Origin: Bacillota bacterium
Lineage (GTDB): Bacteria > Bacillota > Clostridia > Christensenellales > SZUA-584
Assembly (NCBI GenBank): GCA_023415915.1
Contig: JAEZIZ010000015.1
Span: forward strand, 1-41,762
Length of the DNA stretch: 41,762 nt
Reading direction: 5' to 3'
Position numbers and translations under genes: made by a program
In this document: in pieces, positions 7,346 through 15,811 of the stretch
How the letters are laid out: the number at the start of each line of letters is the position of its first letter
Position numbering within the stretch: the first letter of the stretch is position 1
Notes under the pieces: model-generated
Databases searched by the model: none
Told to the model about the DNA's origin: nothing
What the model saw: the letters and a program-made list of their open reading frames with translations, nothing else

Positions 7346-8668
7346 TTATATTCCTATTCCGTCGTAATGAAAGCCCTCATTTTCTATCACGTTTCTCTCA
7401 AACATGTTCCTGAAGTCAAAGAAAAACCGCCCTCGCATTCTCTTTCGTATTTCCTTTAAGTTCATCGTCTTAAACCGGGCCCACTCCGTAAGAATAACAA
7501 GCGCGTCAGCCTCTTTTGCTGCATCATATTCATCTGCACAGAAACAAATGCTGTCCTTTATGCCGTTAAGCCTCCATTTGCCTTCCTTTTCACCCTGCGG
7601 GTCAAAAATCCGCAGCTTCGCACCCGCATTCGCCAGCTTTTCAAGTATAACCAAAGACGGCGCGTCCCTCATGTCGTCTGTCTCCGCTTTATAGGTAATT
7701 CCTAAAATCCCTATCGTCTTACCCTGCAAATTGCCCATAGCGTCTGCGATTTTATGAACCGCCCACAGCTTCTGCCTCTCATTGGCTTCTATTGTCTGTT
7801 CTATAAGCGAAAGAGCCACGCCGTGTTGCTTGCCTATCATAGCCGCCGCCCTTGTATCCTTGGGAAAGCAGCTGCCGCCATAGCCGGGTCCCGGTTTTAG
7901 AAAATCCGGCGCTATCCGCTTATCCATACCGATGCCTTTGGCTAAAAACCGTACATCCGCGCCCACCTTCTCGCAGATTTGCGCCATTTCGTTGATAAAA
8001 GTCACTTTCATGGCTAAAAACGCATTAGCCGCGTATTTTGTAAGTTCTGCTGTTTCGATGTTGGTAAAAAGAAACGGTATGCCTTTTGCATATAGGCTCT
8101 GATAAACTTGCATCATTATGTCTTTGGCTTTTGGGGATTCCACTCCGAGTATAATGCGGTCGGGCTGTATAAAATCCTGAAGCGCCGAGCCTTCCCGTAA
8201 AAATTCAGGGTTGGAAACAACGTCAAAAGAACAGTCAACCGCCCTCTCAGCTAACATATTACCGATTGCCGCCTTAACCTTTTGCCCTGTACCGACAGGA
8301 ACGGTCGATTTGATTACGACAGTTTTATACCCTTCTACAAAGCGGCCGATATCCCGGCCTACCTGCAGCACGTCCTGAATGTACGCGCTTCCGTCGTCCA
8401 TAGGGGGCGTTCCTACGGCAATAAAAATAATATCACTCTCTTTCACCGCCTTGGCCATATCTGCGGTAAAAAAGAGCCTTTCGGCTTCAATATTCTGTTT
8501 TACTTTTTCGTCTATACCCGCCTCATATATCGGAATAACCCCACGGTTTAACTCGTCTATTTTATTTATATCATTATCTACGCATATAACTTTATTTCCC
8601 ATGTCGGCCAGGCAGGCACCTACTACAAGGCCCACATATCCCGTACCGATTACCGCTATTTTATTCAT
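7346..8668 (-). CDS. UDP-glucose 6-dehydrogenase
   Basis: Catalyses UDP-glucose plus 2 NAD+ to UDP-glucuronate. The protein has 440 residues, the standard length for the bacterial UDP-glucose/GDP-mannose dehydrogenase family. It shows the NAD-binding IGTGYVGLVVG near the N-terminus, VGTPP, STVPVGTG, NPEFLREGSA, the central-domain run ELTKYAANAFLAMKVTFINE, and the catalytic GPGYGGSCFPKD with Cys at about 267. The C-terminal domain begins near ILGITYKAETDD. The start is the ATG at 8668, eight bases after GAGGAG; an in-frame TTG precedes it. It may work with the epimerase at 193-1209 to make UDP-galacturonate. The 241-nt gap to the next gene upstream shows no clear signal. A role in spore-surface glycan is inferred from position; capsule or teichuronic acid synthesis is the alternative. 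Confidence 0.95.
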   Translation of the reverse strand: MNKIAVIGTGYVGLVVGACLADMGNKVICVDNDINKIDELNRGVIPIYEAGIDEKVKQNIEAERLFFTADMAKAVKESDIIFIAVGTPPMDDGSAYIQDVLQVGRDIGRFVEGYKTVVIKSTVPVGTGQKVKAAIGNMLAERAVDCSFDVVSNPEFLREGSALQDFIQPDRIILGVESPKAKDIMMQVYQSLYAKGIPFLFTNIETAELTKYAANAFLAMKVTFINEMAQICEKVGADVRFLAKGIGMDKRIAPDFLKPGPGYGGSCFPKDTRAAAMIGKQHGVALSLIEQTIEANERQKLWAVHKIADAMGNLQGKTIGILGITYKAETDDMRDAPSLVILEKLANAGAKLRIFDPQGEKEGKWRLNGIKDSICFCADEYDAAKEADALVILTEWARFKTMNLKEIRKRMRGRFFFDFRNMFERNVIENEGFHYDGIGI

Positions 8669-8909
8669 CAAATGTTCTCCTCTATCAATAGTTCAACAGA
8701 TTTATGTAAGTGCGGTGCCATTCAGAGAGCATTAATGAATACACTACAATAATATATTCCGGAAATAAAACAACAGTGCCAGCCAATACGAAAGAAACCG
8801 CCGTTGCTTTATATAACGCGGTTTATGCTGTCATCATCGACAAATATATCATTTAGGGATTATGGATTAGCAGGGCTATCAACGACCTGTTCGCATTGCA
8901 TCTGTCTGC

Positions 8910-9905
8910 TTAAACAGATTTGCCCGAAAATTCGACACTCGAAATATCGTTTCCATTAATCAGCTTATCGAGTATGTACGTAAACAAGTACATCGACCAA
9001 ATGCAAATCGACGAGGAAATCAGGAACCAGCCTTCTTTGTATATTATAAGATTTAAATTTGCCGCTATATAATTGACAGCATAAAGCGGGAGTATCACCG
9101 GAAGCTTCCATCTCCATTTTTTTATGGAATAATATGCTGTCATTATTGCGGCGGCAAGAAGTATATTGTTTATCGCAGACAGAACAACAAGGCTGCGCTC
9201 CTTGTCCGGCAGAAAGGTTTCGCTGTACATCCTTATCCCCGCTAACCTCTGAGTCCAGATTACAGTATTCTCATGGAGCGTTACCAGTCCAAAGTACACG
9301 TACAAATAACGCCAAAAAGGTTTAACACGCTTAATAGTATTATCATATATCTTATTTACCATCCAAAACAGCACCAGCAGGCCTGCTAACGTCATCCACG
9401 TACGATACCAGTACTGCTTATATATTCCCAGATAAACGAACAGCTCTTCAATGGCTCCGTATACCGCCGCAAATATAAAATACCAGTAATATTTAAGCTT
9501 AAATACCGCGATAAACAGCGCCGTCGCGCATACTGAAAACTGTGAGAAAAGATTGCCCGCAATGGAATCGTCAGGCGGGGATTGCGGCATCAGCATCGGG
9601 AAATACTGGTAACCCTTTAAAAACGAATATACAACCATCTCTAGGCTGAATGCAAAGCCGCTTACGGCAAGATAAAAAGCCAGCACCCGTTTACGGTTTT
9701 GAGCTTTCAGGAAAATAGCCAATAATTCTATTACTATTGTTATACCAAGAAGTATATACCAAACAGTATTGCTCCAAAAAGAAGAATTCATAAATTCAAT
9801 TCCAATAACGATATTTTGTAAAAAACCAACAGCTTTGAATCGCCATGTTCCTTTTATATGGAAATTCTTTTTAATACTGTTGTTCTTCATGGCCTCTTCG
9901 ACCAT
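8910..9905 (-). CDS. Multi-pass membrane protein of unknown function
   Basis: I do not recognise the family. The 331-residue protein has about nine or ten hydrophobic segments, for example WYILLGITIVIELLAIFL near 50, a segment near 80-95, ATALFIAVFKL, FIFAAVYGAIEELFVYLG, LAGLLVLFWMV, INNILLAAAIMTAYY, and two at the C-terminus. A charged juxtamembrane stretch (KAQNRKR) and a WRTW-like aromatic region separate some of them. There is no obvious catalytic motif. The start is uncertain: ATG at 9905 lacks a good site, and ATG at 9890 has GAGG only two bases away. It follows the LspA-like gene by 92 nt in the same direction, and that gap contains a 14-bp perfect palindrome (9944-9957). The C-terminus (VEFSGKSV) is soluble. 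Confidence 0.6.
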   Translation of the reverse strand: MVEEAMKNNSIKKNFHIKGTWRFKAVGFLQNIVIGIEFMNSSFWSNTVWYILLGITIVIELLAIFLKAQNRKRVLAFYLAVSGFAFSLEMVVYSFLKGYQYFPMLMPQSPPDDSIAGNLFSQFSVCATALFIAVFKLKYYWYFIFAAVYGAIEELFVYLGIYKQYWYRTWMTLAGLLVLFWMVNKIYDNTIKRVKPFWRYLYVYFGLVTLHENTVIWTQRLAGIRMYSETFLPDKERSLVVLSAINNILLAAAIMTAYYSIKKWRWKLPVILPLYAVNYIAANLNLIIYKEGWFLISSSICIWSMYLFTYILDKLINGNDISSVEFSGKSV

Positions 9906-9997
9906 AAAGTATTTATATTAGTTTTAACAAAAGCAGGCTGTATCATTCAATTGAATGGCTTCAATAAGGAATTTGATAATAATCAGCTTTGTATGGC

Positions 9998-10534
9998 TTA
10001 GCGCAGAGGGCATCCTCTTTTTATCCACTGAAACAGCTTTCGCTCATTGCGCTCCTCTTTGCTTAACCCGATATATACCGGTATGTAAAAGATGTAGTAT
10101 GCAATCAGAAACACGCTGCCGGCAAAAAGATATACGTCTTTTAAGTCAAAGGTAAACCAATCAAACAGGCGTAAAAAATCAATGCTGCCTCCCCAAAATA
10201 CAACGTCAATAAACGAACAGCATATACCGGCAGTCAAAGCGGCCAGATATCCGCTCATAAGGCCTTTATGCTTGCCGGGCAGATATATGCTGTAGCGATA
10301 AAACAGCGTAACAAAAACAAATAGAAGAAGCTGAACTATTATCATCGGTATAACAGGCGTCTGGAAATCGAGCATGCTCGCTATCCATGTAAGCTGTGAG
10401 TTTTGAACCGGGCGGAACTGCAAAACGCCAGGTATTAATACGACGGTATTGCCCATAAAATTATTGGCGATCAGCAACTTTAACCCCTGGTCCAATACCG
10501 TTAAACCGGCGGATAACAATACTATCTTCTTCAA
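9998..10534 (-). CDS. Diverged signal peptidase II (LspA)-like membrane protein
   Basis: A protein of 178 residues with four predicted membrane spans. It has the LspA N-terminal motif LDQGLKLLI (Asp15), the VQNSQLT loop corresponding to the N-x-G-A-A-F region, and both positions of the aspartyl catalytic pair: Asp119 in SIDFLRL and Asp133 in LKDVYLF. The usual GN-x2-DR motif is altered to CSFIDV, so the conserved Asn and Arg are missing. I infer a paralogue with changed or lost specificity rather than the housekeeping LspA. The TTG start at 10534 has GGAG seven bases upstream. The C-terminal tail is basic and cytosolic. It lies 24 nt downstream in transcription from the glycoside hydrolase gene and could be the tail of that operon. 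Confidence 0.75.
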   Translation of the reverse strand: MKKIVLLSAGLTVLDQGLKLLIANNFMGNTVVLIPGVLQFRPVQNSQLTWIASMLDFQTPVIPMIIVQLLLFVFVTLFYRYSIYLPGKHKGLMSGYLAALTAGICCSFIDVVFWGGSIDFLRLFDWFTFDLKDVYLFAGSVFLIAYYIFYIPVYIGLSKEERNERKLFQWIKRGCPLR

Positions 10535-10557
10535 ACTTTAGCTCCGAATAAGTTTAC

Positions 10558-12342
10558 TCAATCCTCATCTTGCTCATCGGCTGTCTCTTTAAGCGCCTCG
10601 TTGATTTTGCGCACGGTTTCGCCGCGCAGCTTCATTGCCGCGCGATCGTACGTAAAAATGCCGTTTATCTCGTCCTCTACGTCGCTTACCTGCGTATAGA
10701 CGGAAACGGCAAGCCCTTCCTTTGCTGCGGGCAGTACCTCACTTGTATACAGCCGCTCATAGGCTGCCGTCAGTTCGTCCTCGCCTTCATACATGCGGTA
10801 TCCGAACAGAACATCCGAGGCCATATGGCCCGTGGCCGGGCAGCTGTAGCCTCCGAACTCGGTGAGAGCCTGTATGCGACCGTATTTATCGGGCCGCATG
10901 CGGTACTTTTTATAATAGATATGCCGGCTATCAAAGTCGCCGCCGCCCTGGTCGTGCCAGCCGCTCGCGTGGTCGACAAGCCTTGTAGGGTCCATGTTCT
11001 TAAGCGTGCGCGAAATGCGCAGCGCGTCGAACTGCCCCCAGCCTTCGTTAAAAGGCACCCATACCGCGATGCTGACAACGTTTTGCAGCAGCTTTATTGT
11101 GCGCGTCATGTCGCGCAGAAATGCGGCTCTGCCCTCTTTGCGGCGGCGTCCGAACAGCCGCAGCCGCTTATCGTTAAGCCGTATGTTCAAAAACGGCAGC
11201 GCTTGCGTCACTAAAGGCTTATAAGGCCCGCCGCCGCTAACGAAGTCCTGCCATACCAGCATGCCCAGCCTGTCGCAATGGTAGTACCAGCGCAGAGGCT
11301 CTATTTTAATATGCTTGCGCAGCATGTTGAAGCCGAGCTTTTTGAGCTCGGTTATTTCCCATACGATGGCTTCGTCGCTCGGTGCGGTGTAAAGCCCGTC
11401 GCTCCAGTAGCCCTGATCCAGCAGGCCTGTCTGGAAGAGCGGCTTGCCGTTGAGCGTAAAGCGCAGTCGGCCGCTGCCGTCGCGCACGGCGTCAAACTCG
11501 CGCATGCCAAAATAGCTCTTTACGGTATCTTCCCCGGCCGTTATCTTCACCTTGTACAAGAAAGGATCGTCGGGGCTCCAGAAGCGGAAACCCTTAACCG
11601 GAAGCCGCGCGGTGGTCTCCGTGAATACTCCTTCCGATACGGGCCGCCCGTCCTCAAATATCTGAACGCGGTATTCAGGTATATTATCGCCGTCCGCGAA
11701 ACCGATGCAGAATTCGGCCTCTGCGTTTTTGCAGTCAGGCGTAATTTTAATATCCGTTATATACTGCCGCGGCACGTACTCCGCCCACACGGTCTGCCAG
11801 ACGCCGCTCTGCGCCGTATACCAGATGCCGCCGCGCTCAAGCTTTTGCTTGCCGTACGCCTCGACGCCAGTGTCCGAATCGTCCGTAACGGCCAATGTGA
11901 GCGTGTTGCTGCCTTCGCTGACGAGCTCAGTTATGTCAAAATTGAAAGGCCAGTAGCCGCCCGAATGTGAGCCCGCTTCCCTGCCGTTGCAATATACGGT
12001 GCAGTGCTGGTCCACCGCTCCGAAATGCAGCAGCAGCCTTTTCCCCTCCGGCTTTTTAAACCATACGGTACGTTTATACCAGAGAGTCTCTCCCGGCTTA
12101 AGCTGCCGCTTCACACCGGAAAGCAAACTCTCCGGAGAAAGCGGCACCACGATGTCGCCGTCGTAAACCGCAGGCTCAGGCTCGCCGCTTTTGCGTATCG
12201 CGTACTGCCATATGCCGTTAAAGCACAGCCAGTCGTCGCGGCGCATCTGCGGCCTCGGGTATTCGTCCAGCGGACAATTCTTATCGAGCTTCTCCCCCCA
12301 GCGCGTGTATAAGTCGTTTACTATGCTGCTTTTTTTCTTCAT
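10558..12342 (-). CDS. Glycoside hydrolase family 2 protein
   Basis: A protein of 594 residues with the three-part GH2 core: an N-terminal sugar-binding jelly roll (about 30-190, with the block LWYKRTVWF and the LLLHFGAVDQ strand), an Ig-like domain (about 190-285), and a TIM barrel (about 290-590). The acid/base Glu433 lies in PFNEGWGQ and the nucleophile Glu495 in LTEFGGYS. It is shorter than LacZ-type enzymes because it lacks the C-terminal domains. No signal peptide is visible, so it should act on imported glycosides or oligosaccharides. Specificity (beta-galactosidase, glucuronidase or other) cannot be read from the sequence. Its ATG at 12342 follows the DUF2804 stop after one base, and an MFS transporter precedes both, giving an uptake-plus-hydrolysis operon. 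Confidence 0.9.
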   Translation of the reverse strand: MKKKSSIVNDLYTRWGEKLDKNCPLDEYPRPQMRRDDWLCFNGIWQYAIRKSGEPEPAVYDGDIVVPLSPESLLSGVKRQLKPGETLWYKRTVWFKKPEGKRLLLHFGAVDQHCTVYCNGREAGSHSGGYWPFNFDITELVSEGSNTLTLAVTDDSDTGVEAYGKQKLERGGIWYTAQSGVWQTVWAEYVPRQYITDIKITPDCKNAEAEFCIGFADGDNIPEYRVQIFEDGRPVSEGVFTETTARLPVKGFRFWSPDDPFLYKVKITAGEDTVKSYFGMREFDAVRDGSGRLRFTLNGKPLFQTGLLDQGYWSDGLYTAPSDEAIVWEITELKKLGFNMLRKHIKIEPLRWYYHCDRLGMLVWQDFVSGGGPYKPLVTQALPFLNIRLNDKRLRLFGRRRKEGRAAFLRDMTRTIKLLQNVVSIAVWVPFNEGWGQFDALRISRTLKNMDPTRLVDHASGWHDQGGGDFDSRHIYYKKYRMRPDKYGRIQALTEFGGYSCPATGHMASDVLFGYRMYEGEDELTAAYERLYTSEVLPAAKEGLAVSVYTQVSDVEDEINGIFTYDRAAMKLRGETVRKINEALKETADEQDED

Positions 12343-12343
12343 G

Positions 12344-13363
12344 TTACCATCTGTTCACGGCGTGCTCGCAGAAAGCCGTTAAGTCCTTTACCTCTATTAT
12401 CTCGCCGCCCGGCAATTTGGCAGTGCCGCTGTAGCTGCCGAATATCTGGTGGCAGTGCGTGTTAACTATGAGAATTTTGCTTTCCGTATAGCGGTCGTAA
12501 ATTGGCGTCATCGTAAAGTCGAATATGTCTTCGTTATCCGTAAAATGCCACGGTTTCATGTAGTCCTGCTTATCCCGCTCGACGTTAAGCGTATCAAGCT
12601 TATATGCTTTGCCGTTCCAGAAGAACATGTTCTCGGTGGCGTATTCAAGGTTACCAAAACCCCAGCCGATATTGAAGCCGAACCTTCCGCCGGAGACGTA
12701 GCCAGCTCCGTTGCCCCAGAACCACTCGTGCTTGAACGGCCATACGCCCCTTCCCCAGTCAAGAAGCGCCGTGTCGTTTTCTCCCGGCTGTATGCTCATG
12801 CTTCCCACCTGCACTCGCCCTTTAAGGCCGTAATAGTTCTCCTTGTAGTTAAGGTAGAACTGGTTGCGCTTAAAGAACGGCGTAGCGATTACCATCTTCT
12901 CGTTATCGGGGTCGTTGTTGAGAACGACGTCTATGTCTATACTGCCTAGCTTCTTATCTTCCGCCTGCACTATAAGCGCGCGCTCACGCTCGCGGGTCTC
13001 AAAGCGCATGAAATAGTCCTTGCCTATAACCTCAAGCACATTCGGCTTTTCGGGGTCGCGGGGAAAGTTTATACCGTTGCGCATGGGAAGAAGCTTCATA
13101 CGGGAAAAGCTTTTCTTCTCGCCCGTTCTTATATTGAACAGCATCACTGAAAAGCTCGCGACATACGATACGTGCCCTATAGTCAATTGCAGCACGTTAT
13201 CCCCCGAAATCGCCTGGTAAAAATCCCACTCTTTGAGCGAGAACGGCCCCGCTTTTATCTGCTCGCGGTTGTACTCGAACATCATCTTTCTTGCATAGCC
13301 CGGCTTAATAATAGCGCCGTTTTCATCGAGCAGCTTCTGTGGCTGCGTTATCTCTCTTTGCAT
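12344..13363 (-). CDS. DUF2804 family protein
   Basis: A protein of 339 residues matching the DUF2804 family from its start (REITQPQKLLDENGAIIKPGYA) through AGPFSLKEWDFYQ, the DWGRGVWPFKHEWFWGNG motif near the middle, and GFNIGWGFGN. The family is rich in aromatic beta-strand segments and its biochemical role is, to my knowledge, undefined. There is no signal peptide. It sits between an MFS transporter (16 nt upstream) and a GH2 enzyme (1 nt downstream), so it probably acts on the same imported glycoside or its product. A good ribosome site (GGAAAGGAGAT region) precedes the ATG at 13363. Confidence 0.8.
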   Translation of the reverse strand: MQREITQPQKLLDENGAIIKPGYARKMMFEYNREQIKAGPFSLKEWDFYQAISGDNVLQLTIGHVSYVASFSVMLFNIRTGEKKSFSRMKLLPMRNGINFPRDPEKPNVLEVIGKDYFMRFETRERERALIVQAEDKKLGSIDIDVVLNNDPDNEKMVIATPFFKRNQFYLNYKENYYGLKGRVQVGSMSIQPGENDTALLDWGRGVWPFKHEWFWGNGAGYVSGGRFGFNIGWGFGNLEYATENMFFWNGKAYKLDTLNVERDKQDYMKPWHFTDNEDIFDFTMTPIYDRYTESKILIVNTHCHQIFGSYSGTAKLPGGEIIEVKDLTAFCEHAVNRW

Positions 13364-13379
13364 CGTAATCTCCTTTCCG

Positions 13380-14744
13380 TTAAGCCTTGGTTTCTGCGCC
13401 TTTTAAACGCCTGTAGTACCGCCTGCCCGCGAAATATAGCGGTATGAAAGCGAGCAGCACCAGCACTGCGGCCCAAAGGTATATGGATTCCGTCGGTATG
13501 TTCTCCGTTATGCCGTATTCGTTGACTATTGTGCCTGCACCGCCCTTTATTACCGCGTTGCCTATGCTCGTTCCTATTATCATAGGTATCAGCGTGAAGA
13601 ACATCACGCGTATGCCCTCATACTGTCCGCGGCTGTGCTCGGGGTACAGCTGCTTTACCCACATCGTCATGGACTGCATAATGAGTATATAGCCCGCACC
13701 TGCCATGAATATAGCGAGCAGCAGCGGCAGGTTTGCAGCGGAGAATATGCCGCCCGTGTCCACCGTACCGGGTTTTACGAACAGGTAAAGCACCCACAAG
13801 CCTATCATATTGATTACTATCGCCGCCGCGCCTACATACGGGGTTCGGTTGCGGTTTATAAGCCGCGCCGCGGGTATGGCGAGCACCATGGCGGCTATCA
13901 GCCCTATGCCCTGTATGAGCCCCATCGTATCGGGCGAAAAGCCCATATAATATATCATCCAGTTACCCATCTGCACGAAATACACGTTAAATGCTATGAA
14001 AAACAGCGTTGTGGTAACGCAGACCAATACCAGCTCACGCTGCGCAAAAAAGCCTTTGAAGTTGAACACGCTGCCGAACTGGCGCCAGAACGATCCCTCC
14101 TTATTCGCTTTCAGCCCCGGCGCTTCGCGCAGCGCCAGAAGCGAGAGTACGCCCATAGCGATAACGAATAGTCCCATTACCCAAAAAAGGCGCTGGTAGT
14201 TGTCGTCGCTGCCTATAAGCATGCCGCCCAGCACCGTACCCACTATTGTGCCTATAACCGGCTGCGTGGCAAGGGCCGCTCCTATCTGCCCGCGGTTTTT
14301 ATCCGTCGTTATATCGTTCGTCCAGGCGTTATAGCCCGAATCGTTGCCCATAGAGCCGAAAAAGCTCATTATGTCGTCCATCAGTATTACGAGCACCGCC
14401 GCAAGCACGCCTAATTTGCTCGCCGCGCCTACCGTGCCGCTACCTATAAACTCGGTGAGCCCGAAAGCGATGGTAAACAGGCCCCAGGCGATATAGCCTA
14501 TGGAGATGAACTTGCGCCTCGAGCCTCTGCGGTCGGAAAGCGTGCCGAAGAAGAACGTTGAAAACGTAGTTACAAGCGCGCTTGTTATCACCATTAGCGT
14601 TACGATGTTGGAATCTTTGGCTATTTTCGCATAAACGAAAGTGTTGAACCATTGGTTTTCGACGTTCCAGCAAAGCTGGCCAGCAAGCCCCAAGCCCCAG
14701 ATAAGCCCCCATAATCTTAAGCTCCCGATTTTTTTATCTTTCAT
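13380..14744 (-). CDS. MFS transporter, likely glycoside or oligosaccharide importer
   Basis: A protein of 454 residues with twelve hydrophobic segments. The signature between helices 2 and 3, GTLSDRRGSRRKFI (about 72-85), matches the MFS loop 2-3 motif. A Trp-rich first helix (WGLIWGLGLAGQLCWNVENQW) and a periplasm-facing Asn/Gln patch resemble sugar transporters, but I cannot name the subfamily. I start at the ATG at 14744, five bases after GGAGG; the frame is open to 14756 without a better site. It is the first gene of a three-gene unit with DUF2804 and GH2, so the likely cargo is the glycoside that the GH2 enzyme cleaves. A candidate promoter with flanking inverted repeat lies at 14954-14988. 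Confidence 0.82.
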   Translation of the reverse strand: MKDKKIGSLRLWGLIWGLGLAGQLCWNVENQWFNTFVYAKIAKDSNIVTLMVITSALVTTFSTFFFGTLSDRRGSRRKFISIGYIAWGLFTIAFGLTEFIGSGTVGAASKLGVLAAVLVILMDDIMSFFGSMGNDSGYNAWTNDITTDKNRGQIGAALATQPVIGTIVGTVLGGMLIGSDDNYQRLFWVMGLFVIAMGVLSLLALREAPGLKANKEGSFWRQFGSVFNFKGFFAQRELVLVCVTTTLFFIAFNVYFVQMGNWMIYYMGFSPDTMGLIQGIGLIAAMVLAIPAARLINRNRTPYVGAAAIVINMIGLWVLYLFVKPGTVDTGGIFSAANLPLLLAIFMAGAGYILIMQSMTMWVKQLYPEHSRGQYEGIRVMFFTLIPMIIGTSIGNAVIKGGAGTIVNEYGITENIPTESIYLWAAVLVLLAFIPLYFAGRRYYRRLKGAETKA

Positions 14745-14909
14745 CGTTTCCTCCATGACATTTAATTTAAAAGTCTCACCGCTTTATAAGGGTACTCGCA
14801 TTTTAATTACCATGGCTTTTATTTTATATAGAAAGATTAAAGAACTTAAATTACCTTGTTAGACTAAAGAGCCTTATTTACGTACTCTCATCATGGCCGC
14901 ATAAATGTT

Positions 14910-14943
14910 ACGCCAACAAGCCTCACGATTTGCCGGGACCCAA
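14910..14943. repeat. Single degenerate GGGGACCCC hairpin unit, cluster 4
   Basis: A lone, decayed copy of the dispersed hairpin repeat. It keeps CAAGCCTCACG, a right arm GATTTGCCGGGACCC, and the same orientation, but has lost the left CCCC. It lies in the 362-nt gap between the MFS gene and the helical protein gene. That gap also holds a candidate promoter and a terminator and has no gene. Confidence 0.6.
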
Positions 14944-14953
14944 GTTGTTAAAA

Positions 14954-14988
14954 TTACCGAATTTATTATATACCAAAACAGCCGGTAA
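14954..14988 (-). promoter_or_regulatory. Candidate promoter of MFS-DUF2804-GH2 operon
   Basis: On the minus strand a perfect TATAAT lies at 14965-14970, about 220 nt before the MFS start. It is flanked by an inverted repeat, TTACCG (14954-14959) and CGGTAA (14983-14988), which could be an operator. The -35 region is poor. Confidence 0.35.
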
Positions 14989-15072
14989 AGCTATAAATGA
15001 GGAAGAAAATATAAATGACTTGAAGAATTTATGAATTGCTGGTGCCTATTGTCTTGGTATTTTCCGCGAAAC

Positions 15073-15094
15073 AAAAAACCGCTTAAAAGCGGCT
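15073..15094 (-). terminator. Intrinsic terminator after the helical protein gene
   Basis: The stem CCGCTT/AAGCGG (15079-15092) is extended by two further pairs and is followed on the minus strand by TTTTTT (15078 down to 15073). It begins about 12 nt after the stop at 15107. Confidence 0.85.
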
Positions 15095-15106
15095 ATTGAA
15101 AAACGT

Positions 15107-15622
15107 TTATTTTTCGGAGAGCAGTTTCTCCATCAATTCAAACAGCTCTCTTTGTTTCGGATACATCAGCCGTTTTGGCGTTGCTTTAAGCTGCGCGTCG
15201 CGTATGCGCTTCAAATCGCTTTTAGCGAGGTATGGCAGTAAGCAAGCACTTTTATATTCGGCAACAGTAAGATACCATTCCGCCGTCGTCTTTTCACGCG
15301 AAGGCTTTGGCGACAGCATAATGTCCGCCGCCTTTGCGGCATGAGCGCTGCACAGTTCCGGATCGCTTTTTTTGAGCTGTTCTAGCGTGGCGGAAAGATT
15401 AGCAGTTATACGTTCGACGTTATCCAGAAACTCCTGATTTAAAGGCTCTACCGCCTCGGCATTAAAGCTGATCCACTTTTTAAACAGCCGTGCAACGCCT
15501 TTCAGCGATCTTTCCTTGGGCTGGTTGTTTTCAACGTAGCTTTTATAGACGCCGCTTAATTGCTCCAGCAATGCTGCTGCGTCAGCTTTTGCGCGCTCGA
15601 CATTGTTTTCTTCCAAAGACAA
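15107..15622 (-). CDS. Unrecognised helical protein
   Basis: A protein of 171 residues, predominantly alpha-helical by composition (rich in Ala, Leu, Glu and Lys) with no signal peptide or membrane span. I do not recognise a family. Features are an N-terminal helical region (AKADAAALLEQLSGVYKSY), a central region with KKWISFNAEAVEPLNQ, and a C-terminal half with WYLTVAEYKSACLLPYLAK and a final LFELMEKLLSEK helix. The start is a TTG at 15622 with AAAGGGG about nine bases upstream; no ATG gives a fuller product. It has its own terminator and about 190 nt of upstream gap, so it is probably monocistronic. Its separation from both neighbours gives no hint of function. Confidence 0.6.
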   Translation of the reverse strand: MSLEENNVERAKADAAALLEQLSGVYKSYVENNQPKERSLKGVARLFKKWISFNAEAVEPLNQEFLDNVERITANLSATLEQLKKSDPELCSAHAAKAADIMLSPKPSREKTTAEWYLTVAEYKSACLLPYLAKSDLKRIRDAQLKATPKRLMYPKQRELFELMEKLLSEK

Positions 15623-15811
15623 AAGGCTTTTCCCCTTTCATTTTGTGCTTTGCGTTCCTGCCGCACTGGTCTATCAGTCTTTCCAATAAAAAATCAGGTA
15701 TGATCATACTTAGAGTTTATCATACCTTATAAAATAATTACAGCTGGGCTTTTGTTATGTCCATACATTATTCTGTTTTTAGTTATCGCTCAGCCATACA
15801 TAACAAACGTT

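Noticed and set aside
9944..9957. Perfect palindrome CATTCAATTGAATG between the LspA-like gene and the membrane protein gene
   Set aside because: It is a single short AT-rich copy with no nearby promoter that I can defend; it could be chance or a weak operator.
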